Positions 17,687 to 26,828 of a stretch of DNA of 64,000 bases are shown piece after piece. How positions within the stretch are numbered: the stretch's first letter is position 1; every line of letters begins with the position of its first letter. Location: NCBI GenBank assembly GCA_041399065.1, contig JAWKTN010000006.1, positions 248,001 through 312,000 of the forward strand, in the 5' to 3' direction. Position numbers and translations under genes: made by a program. Origin of the DNA: JAGQPD01 sp020426865. Lineage in GTDB: Bacteria > Planctomycetota > Planctomycetia > Pirellulales > Pirellulaceae. The notes beneath the pieces were generated by a model, which saw only the letters and a program-made list of their open reading frames with translations, searched no databases and was not told where the DNA came from.

Positions 17687-17703
17687 ATACAAGGACGCAA
17701 AGC

Positions 17704-18897
17704 ATGTTGGCGCGGGTCGTGTTGTTTTTTGTCGGGACGTTTGTCGGTGGGCAAGTCAATCGTGGCATCTATCGTTTGGCGTGGGTCCGCCGCGACATTG
17801 GGCCCTGGTCGCGCCCGGCCGAAGGCGCGCCGCCACGGGTGTGGACCGATCGGATTCCCGTCATTGGGTGGTGGGGCCTGCGCCGGGAAGTTCCCCTGCA
17901 TGGGCGACGTTTTTGGATACGTCCCATGTTGATCGAATTGGCTTGCGGGTTTGCCTTGCCATGGTTGTACGTCTGGATCGTTGAACAACAGCGGATCGAG
18001 TTGTCAGACTCGGCAGTTCCGTTCGGTTGGCTGCTGTTCAAGTTCACGGTATTTGCCGTCTTGTTTACCTTGATGTTGATCGCCACGTTTATCGATTTCG
18101 ATGAAAAAACGATCCCCGATGAAATAACGGTGACCGGGGTTCTGTTGGGATTGTTGGTTGCTGTGACAGCCAACATAACACCGCTCTCCACGACTGACGG
18201 AAATCTGCACGCGTATGCTCCAGATGTCTGGCCAGCCGATTTTGATCGGCGGTGGGGGATTGTGCTCGGTCTGGCGATGGCACTCGCATGGTGGTTGGCC
18301 GTGGTCCCAAAAACGTGGACAACACGTCGTGGCTGGAAGAAGGCCTGGCAGTATCTTGGGGCCAGCATTGTTCGTCAGCGGATTTGGTGGAGCGTATTAG
18401 GAATCGTTGCGACGCTGGTCCTGGCAGGATACCTGCGAGGAGGCGATTACTGGCAGAACACGTTCAGTTCGCTCGTCGGGATCACGTTCGGCGGTGGCCT
18501 GGTTTGGGCCGTGCGGATCATCGCCGGTGTCGCTCTTCGCCGTGAAGCAATGGGGTTTGGCGACGTGACACTCATGGCCATGATTGGCGCTTTTTTGGGT
18601 TGGCAGCAGACGCCGGCCATCTTTTTCTTTCTGGCCCCCTGCTCAGCGGTGTTGATCGCCATCGTCCAGAAACTGGTCACGGGGCACAGCGAGTTGGCTT
18701 TTGGTCCATACTTGTGCGTTGGCGCAGCCTGGCTTGTTCTCTATTGGCCATCGTATTGGACGCGATTTGGCGAGCCGATCTTTGCCATGGGGGGGTTCGT
18801 GCCAGCCGTGATCGGCGTCTGCTTGCTGCTCATGGCGGGGATGCTTTTTTTGCTCCAAGGTGCGAAATCACTGTTGGGGTGGACCGACGAAGAGTAA
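17704..18897 (+). CDS. Prepilin peptidase (type IV leader peptidase, family A24)
   Basis: A polytopic inner-membrane aspartic protease of about 397 residues with roughly eight hydrophobic segments. The two catalytic aspartates are visible in IDFDEKTIPDEIT and in the GxGD motif MGFGDVTLM. The N-terminal cytoplasmic part lacks the four-cysteine zinc motif of the classical bifunctional PilD methylase domain, although spacing similar to the CxxC region remains. Between the two catalytic segments there is an unusually large insertion (about 165-260) with two extra membrane-like stretches. The ATG at 17704 begins a good membrane helix. Likely substrates are type IV-pilin-like N-termini such as the DUF1559 protein encoded elsewhere in this window. 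Confidence 0.9.
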   Translation: MLARVVLFFVGTFVGGQVNRGIYRLAWVRRDIGPWSRPAEGAPPRVWTDRIPVIGWWGLRREVPLHGRRFWIRPMLIELACGFALPWLYVWIVEQQRIELSDSAVPFGWLLFKFTVFAVLFTLMLIATFIDFDEKTIPDEITVTGVLLGLLVAVTANITPLSTTDGNLHAYAPDVWPADFDRRWGIVLGLAMALAWWLAVVPKTWTTRRGWKKAWQYLGASIVRQRIWWSVLGIVATLVLAGYLRGGDYWQNTFSSLVGITFGGGLVWAVRIIAGVALRREAMGFGDVTLMAMIGAFLGWQQTPAIFFFLAPCSAVLIAIVQKLVTGHSELAFGPYLCVGAAWLVLYWPSYWTRFGEPIFAMGGFVPAVIGVCLLLMAGMLFLLQGAKSLLGWTDEE

Positions 18898-19009
18898 ACG
18901 CTGGCACGTCGTTGTGCTGCTAGCTTGCGAGGACCCGTCCAACTGATATTGCGGGACTTCGAGTCCCCTGCTACGCTCCGGCACACTTTTCTTGGGGAGA
19001 AGGTCCACG

Positions 19010-20080
19010 GTGCGGAAACAATTGCTGCCAATTCTGTTGTTACTGTCAGTCCTGTTGGGGACAGGATGCCGGCAAGGTGGTGGTTTGCGCATGCCGTGGC
19101 AACAAAACAACTCTCCATGGCAGAATCCTGCCACGGCGTCCAACTCGACGCCCTCGAATCCAGCTTCCAGTGAGAGTCTGTCGCAACTGGCCGATTTATT
19201 ACGGCGTCAAGACGCACAATCCCAACTTTCGATTACACAGCGGCGAGAACTGGAGCGATTGACTGAGCTGCAGCGAGAAACGCAGCAGCAACTTGCTGTC
19301 AATCAACAACAGAAGCAGGTGGAGCAGCTCAAGCGGTTGCAGGACCAGGCCGCGAAATTACGTGCCCAGCAGCAGGAGCTGGAACAATTTGAAGAGTTAC
19401 GTCGACGTGCGTTGCAGATGGACGAAAACAACCGCGACCTGCATACACAGTTGGCGCGATCCGAGCAGGAGCGGCGGTTGGTGGAGGACCAACTGAAGTT
19501 GTTGCAGACGCAATTGTCGGAGTCGAGCAGCCAATTGGCCAATGCCTTGCGTGCCAAACAGGAGTCGGACACTCGGATGCAAACGCTGCAGGCCTCCAAT
19601 ACACGGCGAGGTAGTGCAACGATCACCGCCAACAACAGTCTGCGGCAAAGTTTGTCGGCTGTCTCGATAGCCGGGATATCGGTGCGGCAAGACGGTGATG
19701 TGATTCGCATGGAGCTGCCGTCGGATCAGTTGTTCCAGCCACAGACGGCGACAATTCGACCGGAGGGGTTGGCATTGATCAATCAGGTGGCCGCTGCGAT
19801 TGCGAATCATTATCCACGGCAAGTTGTGGGGGTTGAGTCACACACGGACAATGGCCCGATCTCGCCGGCATGGCGAAGCAATCACCAGTTATCGGCGGCG
19901 CAGGCGATGGCGGTTTTTGATCAGTTGACACAACAGTATCAGTTTGGCACGCGCCAGTTGTTCGTATTGGGACATGGCCCCAATTATCCCATTGCGTCGA
20001 ACGCGACCCCAGCTGGCCAGCAAAAGAACCGGCGCGTCGAGGTCGTTATTTACCCGGAGACGGTCGACCAAGCCAGGTGA
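19010..20080 (+). CDS. OmpA-family lipoprotein with coiled coil
   Basis: A 356-residue lipoprotein. The signal peptide ends in a lipobox-like LLGTGC. Residues about 60-200 are a Gln/Leu/Arg-rich coiled coil. The C-terminal 120 residues form an OmpA-like domain (FQPQTATIRPEGLALINQVA, then ESHTDNGP and KNRRVEVVIYP), which normally holds peptidoglycan non-covalently. Planctomycetes have an unusual but real peptidoglycan wall, so an envelope-tethering role is plausible. The start is a GTG with GGGGAGAAGG about six bases upstream; a longer TTG start would hide the signal sequence. Confidence 0.88.
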   Translation: MRKQLLPILLLLSVLLGTGCRQGGGLRMPWQQNNSPWQNPATASNSTPSNPASSESLSQLADLLRRQDAQSQLSITQRRELERLTELQRETQQQLAVNQQQKQVEQLKRLQDQAAKLRAQQQELEQFEELRRRALQMDENNRDLHTQLARSEQERRLVEDQLKLLQTQLSESSSQLANALRAKQESDTRMQTLQASNTRRGSATITANNSLRQSLSAVSIAGISVRQDGDVIRMELPSDQLFQPQTATIRPEGLALINQVAAAIANHYPRQVVGVESHTDNGPISPAWRSNHQLSAAQAMAVFDQLTQQYQFGTRQLFVLGHGPNYPIASNATPAGQQKNRRVEVVIYPETVDQAR

Positions 20081-20202
20081 TTTTCGGCTCGAATTGTCAG
20101 ATTCGAGTACGCGACTTGTGTAGCGGTTATAGCGATCGTGTCAGCCCATTCCCCGCTGCGGTGGGTGGGCTGCTCGCGATATTCTCCCTCGGGTCCGTCA
20201 TT

Positions 20203-20220
20203 TCACCGCCGTCGCGGTGA
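20203..20220 (+). terminator. Hairpin downstream of the OmpA-like gene
   Basis: TCACCGC and GCGGTGA form a perfect 7-bp stem with a CGTC loop, about 120 bases after the OmpA-like stop. A T-rich stretch (TATATTTTCTTG) follows about ten bases later, so it may act as a weak terminator before the next gene. Confidence 0.4.
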
Positions 20221-20313
20221 CTCTGCGACCTATATTTTCTTGCACGACCATGCCATTGGCAACATGAGCACGACGTGCATGCGACCAATCATCCCCGCGA
20301 CGAGTTTACCATT

Positions 20314-21195
20314 ATGACTCAGAATTGTACGCAAGTCATTAACGATCACATGCGTCGACTACGTCGGCTGCGGATTACGTTGATCGCCGGGGTGACCTTC
20401 AATCTCTTTTGGATCGGCTGGTGGGTTCCGGCGCGCGCGCGTGTCGAGCGCGAACGATCTCGGATTCTGGCTGAGGAAACGGTTCGGGTGTGTCGTGAGG
20501 CACGCCAGAATGCGATGGGCGTTGGGCAGAGTGATGCAAACGAGGGTGCGTCCAGTAGTGCTGACGACGAACTTTCGGCCAATTTGCCGCTACCAAAGGA
20601 CCGCGGTTGGGACATCAAGTCGCCCGACACGGCCTTGCTGTGGAGCAAGTTGTTCATGGAGCCGGCGCAGTTGGCCAGGATTTCCGACGACGAACTATTC
20701 TCGTTTCCCGATAATCGCAACTATCAGTATACGTATCGGACGGAGGGTCGCATGGCGATCGCGGATCAATTGGAACTCGCCAGCCGTTCGGACGACCACT
20801 TCCGAGATGTTCCGTACGTTTCCTTGCGATTGATGAATTGGTTGTGCAGTCCTCATGGATCGTGGAAAGCCACATCTCAGGCGTGGAGGCAGGCAGCGGA
20901 GTCGATCAGCATCGAAGTCGCATCGCGCGCGAGCGTCCATGACATCGACGTCGAAAGCGAAGACGTGACGATTCGAAACGACGAGCTATCCCCGGTGGCG
21001 GTGAGCTTCTTGTTGGATGGCGAGATTGTCACGTTGCAGCCGGGTGAAAGTCGGATCGTTCCGGCCGGATCGGATTATGTCGTCCGTTTCGACCGCGGGG
21101 ACGATTTCGGCCCCGCGTTGGAGAGCGTTTCGGCCGGCGAGCACGTATTCGCTGTCGATGAGCACGGATGGCGACTGGAGGCCCGCGAGCGATAG
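20314..21195 (+). CDS. Unknown single-pass membrane protein
   Basis: I do not recognise this protein (293 residues from ATG 20314; a GTG at 20275 would add 13). A basic N-terminus (RRLRRLR) precedes one membrane segment (about 22-38, TLIAGVTFNLFWIGWWV), then a coiled-coil-like ARARVERERSRILAEE and a disordered Ser/Asp-rich stretch. The remainder appears mixed alpha/beta and ends in a predicted beta-rich part (VTIRNDELSPVAVSFLLDGE, then VTLQPGESRIVPAGSDYVVRF) that resembles a small carbohydrate- or PEGA-like beta domain. It stands alone between convergent neighbours. Confidence 0.72.
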   Translation: MTQNCTQVINDHMRRLRRLRITLIAGVTFNLFWIGWWVPARARVERERSRILAEETVRVCREARQNAMGVGQSDANEGASSSADDELSANLPLPKDRGWDIKSPDTALLWSKLFMEPAQLARISDDELFSFPDNRNYQYTYRTEGRMAIADQLELASRSDDHFRDVPYVSLRLMNWLCSPHGSWKATSQAWRQAAESISIEVASRASVHDIDVESEDVTIRNDELSPVAVSFLLDGEIVTLQPGESRIVPAGSDYVVRFDRGDDFGPALESVSAGEHVFAVDEHGWRLEARER

Positions 21196-21231
21196 GGCAG
21201 CAACCCGAGCGGTGCGGCGTCAATGTTCGTC

Positions 21232-22092
21232 TTATTTCGGCAGTGTGTTACGGGGAATTACCGGCACCGTGTCGGCTTTTTCGGTTTGTGGAGTTGCCGC
21301 GTCTAAATGTTCCAAAGTCTGTGGTTCGGGTGCGGTAATTTCCGCTGGCACATCCGAAGGAGAGTTAGTGGTAGTTTCCGTTCTGCTGGGAACCACGTTT
21401 TTGGGGAGCCTCGGGACGCCAGGTAGGGTTTCCGGTGCATCGGGTGCGACATTGATTTCCGTTTGGTTTGCATCGCTAGACGGAACAGGAGCGGCCATGC
21501 GATCGGGCTGCAAGATCTCTGCTTCCTCGAGCGAGTGTGTTGGTGGGGTGGCCGCGTTGGGAGTGTTTTCTGGCGTTGGTTCCATGATGGAGGGGACGGG
21601 TGCGGGCATTTCGGAAACGACCTGGTCGTCCCACGCAGGGGCCAGCTCCGGGGCTTCGCCGACACTGCAGAGTTGAGTGCCGGTGTCGGTTGTATCGAGT
21701 TCATGTTCGTAGCGGAACATCGGAAGTCCCAGAACCTTGAAGCGGACGACGTTGCCAACTTCCGACTGACAGCGGATATGACCGCGGGTCGTGAATAACT
21801 TCAACTCGTGACGCACGTAAGTCTTACGACCGTCACCGCATGCCGCCACGGCATGATCACCACAAGACGTACAGGAGGACGATCCCGTGCCCCAGAGTGC
21901 TTCGGCATCCATGCCACAATTGCCCCACGCCGAGCAATAGGCATAGGTCCCACAGCCCCGGTTTACCGAGCAATGTTCATAGCTGCAACCCGCTGATGCC
22001 ATCAGGAGTGCCATAATCGCGCCACAGCGAACAGTTCTCGTCCACCTACGGACGATTTGGAACGGTTTGACTTGTTTGTATGTTCGTGTCAT
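21232..22092 (-). CDS. Unknown Cys-rich lipoprotein with Pro/Thr-rich tail
   Basis: A 286-residue exported protein. The lipobox LMASAGC marks a probable lipidated Cys at about residue 36. The next 60 residues hold about ten cysteines (CSVNRGCGTYAYCSAWGNCG, CTSCGDHAVAAC), suggesting disulfides or metal binding, followed by a short folded segment (VRFKVLGLPMFRYEHEL). From about 130 to the end it is low-complexity Pro/Thr/Glu-rich. No family is recognised. The start ATG at 22092 leaves a long, basic n-region. Confidence 0.7.
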   Translation of the reverse strand: MTRTYKQVKPFQIVRRWTRTVRCGAIMALLMASAGCSYEHCSVNRGCGTYAYCSAWGNCGMDAEALWGTGSSSCTSCGDHAVAACGDGRKTYVRHELKLFTTRGHIRCQSEVGNVVRFKVLGLPMFRYEHELDTTDTGTQLCSVGEAPELAPAWDDQVVSEMPAPVPSIMEPTPENTPNAATPPTHSLEEAEILQPDRMAAPVPSSDANQTEINVAPDAPETLPGVPRLPKNVVPSRTETTTNSPSDVPAEITAPEPQTLEHLDAATPQTEKADTVPVIPRNTLPK

Positions 22093-22372
22093 GTTCAGCG
22101 GCTACCCGTATGGTAAGATATATTGCGTTGGTTAGGGTGGAACGGTTTGTATATGCTGTAGGTCGTCTAACGCCAGGCGATCAATTCAGCACTTGTCATC
22201 GTTGCCACAAAAACGACACAACGGTAGCCTTCGTCACGATAGATGCAACGGGATTGTGCGGCATGACAGCAAGAACAGGAATACTGCGCACAACCGCGTT
22301 AGCTTCACGTTGCTAGCCCGGTTGCGACGGTCGTATCATCCATACCGTGCCGATTCCCTGCCGTTTGGGGGG

Positions 22373-23293
22373 TTACGCACCCGCGGAACCGTCCGCCGAT
22401 TGTCCAGCCGAGGCTGCCATCGGCTCCGGTGCCGCCGCCATCGGCAGGCTAGATCGCTTGACATTCGCGTTCAACTGGTGCACCAAGTAGCAATAAGCGA
22501 GTGTCGACAAAAATGCCATTGCAAAGCTAGCAGTCGAAAGGAAACTGCCCATTGCCTCGCCTTTCCCGGCCGCCCAAAGCGATAGCGATATCCCAAGAAT
22601 CGCCAATGACGCGAGCAGGTAGAGTACATGTAACGTGCGTCGCGCCTGATGGGCAAGCACTGACACGCGGGTATTGATCATTGCCAGGTCACGGAGGTTG
22701 CGAATATCAGCCTCGGGCAGATAGGAAGGCAACAGCGGGCTGGTGCGGGGTTTTCTCCGCCGTTCGATACGGTCCTGTGAGGATGTATTGTTGACGTCTG
22801 TTGCACCGGCTTGTCCTGAAATTTCCGGTGTACGTCGCTGTTGCCTTGGTGGTTGGTCGCTCTTCTCTTCCGGTTGGTCTCGTTTCAGCAATTGGGCCAT
22901 GTATGCCCTGGTTGCTTCCTCGTGTTGGCTCTCCCAGTCGGCGTCGCTCCCCTCAGCCTCAGCGTCCTCCGCCATTTGGATCAAGGAATCCAATTGGTCA
23001 AAATTGGCGGGCGAGCGACCATGCATCGGCTCCCAGTCAATCGTTTCGATGTTGGCCTGAGCTTCCCGACGGTCGACCGGTTCGACGTACTGCTCAAGAT
23101 GCTCATTCCAGCTGGCGATTACGTCGTCCTCATCGTCATTCGTGCAATCCCCAATCGACGACCATTCGGCACATTCCATACAATCGGCCAGCAGTTCTTC
23201 GGCGGATATTCGTGGGTATCGTTCGTCCGCATTATTCTCGGAATCGTGTGCGTTTCCGCGAGATCGATCGTCGTGGGGAGATGACTTCGTCAT
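22373..23293 (-). CDS. Unknown acidic protein with two C-terminal membrane helices
   Basis: A 306-residue protein. The first 140 residues are very acidic, with a CMECAEW cysteine pair and repeated W/E/D-rich segments. A basic, Gln/Arg-rich linker follows (about 145-195), then two closely spaced membrane helices (about 228-246 and 255-275) and a short Ala/Pro tail. The probable layout is a large cytoplasmic N-domain anchored by a C-terminal hairpin. The ATG at 23293 is preferred over the more upstream candidate at 23317. No family is recognised. Confidence 0.68.
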   Translation of the reverse strand: MTKSSPHDDRSRGNAHDSENNADERYPRISAEELLADCMECAEWSSIGDCTNDDEDDVIASWNEHLEQYVEPVDRREAQANIETIDWEPMHGRSPANFDQLDSLIQMAEDAEAEGSDADWESQHEEATRAYMAQLLKRDQPEEKSDQPPRQQRRTPEISGQAGATDVNNTSSQDRIERRRKPRTSPLLPSYLPEADIRNLRDLAMINTRVSVLAHQARRTLHVLYLLASLAILGISLSLWAAGKGEAMGSFLSTASFAMAFLSTLAYCYLVHQLNANVKRSSLPMAAAPEPMAASAGQSADGSAGA

Positions 23294-23451
23294 GGCAATA
23301 CCGTTGTTGTGACGCAAGACTCAATGGCCTGGGATGGCTGCAAGCCGTGCCTGGCGAAACGACGCACGTCTCGGGCGCACAGCTCCGACTTTATCTAGCT
23401 TTTGTACGCCTTGCTGTCAAATGGGCGCCGAGCTCTCGCGTCCCAAGTTCC

Positions 23452-26400
23452 CTATTCCGACAATACGGGCACGAATGCCATTGACGTTTGTAGCGAATAA
23501 TTGCACACGCAGCTGGCACTTGCCTCTGGTATCAGGACCAAACCGTTGGCGGGCACGATGTTGATCCAGCAGCCCGGACGCGAAGGAGCCAGCTTGTGAA
23601 AACGGGCAGTCGGCGACAAGTCGGGCGATAGATCCAGCAGCGTAGGATTGTCCGCACGCATGAAGAGGCAATCACCGGCTCCCGACATCGTTCCGCAGCT
23701 GTGGCCAGGGCGAACGATGCGATACGCTTGGGCCTGATGATCAGGATGCCAAGGGTCGCCTGTCGATAATTCGTAGATCACGGGTTCCGCGACGATTCGA
23801 TCCGCGAACATCACTGGATGATGCACCTGTTCGCCATGTGCGAATGCGTTGGGCTTTTCCTCCGCATGTTCGGCTGACCAAAGGAGCTGACCATCGCCGC
23901 GATTCAACAGGCATAACCGGTACAGCGTATCATTGTTTTGTGTTAGCGAACCGGACAACAGCAACACGCCGTCTCGCGCCTGCAAATACAGGATATTGCG
24001 GCAGCTACGGAGCGAATCCGGCAGTGGTACGGACCAGAGTTCGCGCCCGGTACTCAGGTCCATTGCGACGATATCAGCACCGTCGTTCAAGAAATCGAGC
24101 AGCGGAATGCGGCCCGTCGCATGTTCGTGCAGCTTCTTATCGCGACTTTCGACAACATACACGCAACTATTGGCGAGCGAAATGCTCGGATTCAATACGA
24201 TCGACGGACGGTACCATTGAAGTTCGCCGGTTGCCCGATCAATGACAAACAACCCCGTGCCAGTGACCAGTGGTTGGTCGTTGGAGTAGTCGACGTTAAT
24301 TAACTCGCGACTCGGCGCTGTACGCGATGCGGTTGATTTTTGAATCGAGCCCAACATCCATCGATCATGGATACCGACGTATCCCCAGTGCCACAGGCGA
24401 TCGGGGTGATCGCTGTCCAGTCGCATCGCCTGGTTCCGAACCTCGTCTGGTAAGGCATGCTTGCCCGTTCCCTGACCGGTGCGAGTGTCCAATCGCTGCA
24501 CTGCGCTCTTCACGGCGATTGCCAATTCGCCGTCGTGCAGACTCATGTACCCGCAGTCATAGGGCATCGTGTAGCGTTGTGATCCAGTCAACGGGCGGCG
24601 CCAATACTCGGTGCCGTGATAGGCATCGACGCACAGCATCAGGTTTTCACCGGGAACAAAGAGCAGGCCGTCTTGAGCCAGAGGAGCGGGTCCGCGGAGG
24701 TGCCGATCGACCATCTCTGCCGGGCCTGGACCGCCGAACCACTGCAAACGCACGTGGCCGCGAATTCGCTCGTCGGTGGTAGTTGCCGTATTGCCGGTGT
24801 CGCCGTACTGATGGACCCATTGGCCGGCCCCCGGCAAGACGCCGCGCTTGGTGGGGGCCCGATCCTGTTCTTCCCACAACAGTCCACCGGAAGGACGCAC
24901 GATGCGTGCTACGTCATTCCGCTCCCATGATTGGACATGGCCCGCATTCGGCCCGGCCCGTTCTCCGATGACGTCTTCTGCGATCACGACGTTGGCCAGA
25001 TAGTCGGCCAGCGGGAGCGGGCCCGAAGCGACATGATGTGCGGTGACGCGAGTCCCATACCACTGCTGCTGCAGAAGCACTTGCCGCAACTTCGATACCT
25101 GGTCTAGATCACGGTCAAAGATGGCGATCTGGTACTCCGTGGCGCGCGCCAGCTCGCAGATGAACTGGGGATCGGCCGCCGACAATGCGATACAGAATCC
25201 CTTCGTATGTCCGAAAGTTGGCTCGACGTGTTCCGACAGAAATCGTGAAATGAGTGGTCGAACCTCGCTATCGCTCGCGTTCGTGCCCACATGCTCGTCC
25301 TTCGCGTCGGTGGTCTGTTCGGCCCCGCCTGATTCGACCACCCGTCCGGTTTTGTCATTGTGTTCACCGGCGTCGGTAGTGCCCCGTCCCTCATTGCCAT
25401 CTTTCCCAAAGACGTAGATATGGCCAGTACTCGTGCTTACGATCAGTTTCTCGCGTTGGCAAGCCAGGCCAAGCGCATCGCCATTCACCGACGCTCGCCA
25501 AAGCTCGCGACCGTCGGTGCGGTCCCGCACAATCACGACGTTCCGTCCTCCCTCAACAAGGGACGTGCGTGTTGCCATCAGCCCAGCTTCGTTTGGCGTC
25601 AAAACTTCCCAGTTTACGGCGGCCGTCCCGCGATCTTGCAAAGTGGCGACCGTAGCGGTCAAGTCCCGAATCTCCTTCTGTTCGCTTGTATCGCTCTTGT
25701 TGGCTTGCTGGAGCTTGCGCAGCCGACTTTCAGCATTCTTTAGTTCCCGAGTCGCTTCGGCATACACGGCGTAATTGACCGATATCAACCTCCCTGCACC
25801 GGCCAGGTAGATCGTGTTCCCCGCGACGGCGATTTGCTGCGCGGTCAATGTCAACAACTGTTGACGGGATGTCGCCTGAGTAGCGACCACGGTACCGTCG
25901 TTACCACGACCAGAAATGAGAGAGTCGTTCGTGACGACTGCGTACGTGCCGCCGACCCCCGGGTACTGTCCGATCAACTCGCCATTAGAAGTTCGAAGTG
26001 CGATCGGTGTACCGCGCCCGGTAGGTACGAATAAACGGTCATCGGAACACAATAAATAGCCTTGAGCGGAATACCCGAGCGGCTGCTTCCATCGTACGTT
26101 TCCGTCTTCTGGATCCAACGCAAAGGCGTAGACTCCTTCGTTCACAAACAGACCACAGGTCGCATAGAGCGCGTGCCCGTCGGTAACCAGGCCTGTTCGA
26201 ACTGGCCACGGCGAAATAATGCGACCGTTTCCAACGATCCGTCGATCTTCTTCAGCCAGCCGTTTTTGCCAGATCACCGTCCCATCCGACAGCGCGAGGC
26301 AAGACACGGATCCGTCATCACTTCCGGCGTAGATCCGTTTGCCGATGGCCACCGGGGCGAATCGCACTGGCGCGTCCATTACGTACCGCCACAATAGCCC

Positions 26401-26811
26401 CCCTGTGGCCAGATCAAATGCCACGACCGAATCGTCCGTTGATGAGGCGATCAGCAAGCGATCGTCCACTAGAACCGGATGGAATGCGTGATCGTCGACC
26501 ACACGTGGGGCGATGTGATCCAACTGCTGCCAATAACTGCCGCGAGCTGGCGGCGGCCAGGCGGATCGTGGTACATGCGAAGGGGCATACTGCCACAGCA
26601 ACTGCAGTTCGGGCGGCAATGTGCTGTCGCTGTACCCCGTTCGATTCGCGTCACCACGATACGTGGGCCAATCGGCGGAAGCAGCAGTGACATACACCAA
26701 CACGCTGCCACATGCACCTAACGTCACGGCGCAGGACAACAGTTGATTCCACGCGACTACGACAAGAAGTGGGAGACGTCCCAGCCAGCACGCCGGTAAT
26801 CGCATCGGCAT
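23452..26811 (-). CDS. PQQ-type beta-propeller protein with inserted methyltransferase-like domain
   Basis: A giant exported protein (1119 residues). After a signal sequence come BamB/quinoprotein-like repeats: WPTYRGDANRTG, VVAFDLATGGLLWRY, VSCLALSDGTVIWQK, VYAFALDPEDGNVRWK and others, continuing after the insert (VDAYHGTEYWRRPL, FVIDRATGELQWYRP, MDLSTGRELWSVPLP). A coiled coil of about 35 residues (ELKNAESRLRKLQQ) interrupts the first propeller. Residues about 536-648 look like a degenerate Rossmann methyltransferase domain (FCIALSAADPQFICELARAT, IFDRDLDQV, LADYLANVVIAED). The ATG at 26811 follows AGGAG by nine bases and clears the stop of the upstream gene at 26829. It is the last gene of a compact run of surface-protein genes. 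Confidence 0.85.
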   Translation of the reverse strand: MPMRLPACWLGRLPLLVVVAWNQLLSCAVTLGACGSVLVYVTAASADWPTYRGDANRTGYSDSTLPPELQLLWQYAPSHVPRSAWPPPARGSYWQQLDHIAPRVVDDHAFHPVLVDDRLLIASSTDDSVVAFDLATGGLLWRYVMDAPVRFAPVAIGKRIYAGSDDGSVSCLALSDGTVIWQKRLAEEDRRIVGNGRIISPWPVRTGLVTDGHALYATCGLFVNEGVYAFALDPEDGNVRWKQPLGYSAQGYLLCSDDRLFVPTGRGTPIALRTSNGELIGQYPGVGGTYAVVTNDSLISGRGNDGTVVATQATSRQQLLTLTAQQIAVAGNTIYLAGAGRLISVNYAVYAEATRELKNAESRLRKLQQANKSDTSEQKEIRDLTATVATLQDRGTAAVNWEVLTPNEAGLMATRTSLVEGGRNVVIVRDRTDGRELWRASVNGDALGLACQREKLIVSTSTGHIYVFGKDGNEGRGTTDAGEHNDKTGRVVESGGAEQTTDAKDEHVGTNASDSEVRPLISRFLSEHVEPTFGHTKGFCIALSAADPQFICELARATEYQIAIFDRDLDQVSKLRQVLLQQQWYGTRVTAHHVASGPLPLADYLANVVIAEDVIGERAGPNAGHVQSWERNDVARIVRPSGGLLWEEQDRAPTKRGVLPGAGQWVHQYGDTGNTATTTDERIRGHVRLQWFGGPGPAEMVDRHLRGPAPLAQDGLLFVPGENLMLCVDAYHGTEYWRRPLTGSQRYTMPYDCGYMSLHDGELAIAVKSAVQRLDTRTGQGTGKHALPDEVRNQAMRLDSDHPDRLWHWGYVGIHDRWMLGSIQKSTASRTAPSRELINVDYSNDQPLVTGTGLFVIDRATGELQWYRPSIVLNPSISLANSCVYVVESRDKKLHEHATGRIPLLDFLNDGADIVAMDLSTGRELWSVPLPDSLRSCRNILYLQARDGVLLLSGSLTQNNDTLYRLCLLNRGDGQLLWSAEHAEEKPNAFAHGEQVHHPVMFADRIVAEPVIYELSTGDPWHPDHQAQAYRIVRPGHSCGTMSGAGDCLFMRADNPTLLDLSPDLSPTARFHKLAPSRPGCWINIVPANGLVLIPEASASCVCNYSLQTSMAFVPVLSE

Positions 26812-26828
26812 CGATTCCGGCTCCTGTT

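Noticed and set aside
22093..22372. Small plus-strand frame of 78 codons between two minus-strand genes
   Set aside because: No ribosome binding site and no domain; it begins inside the upstream lipoprotein gene on the opposite strand.
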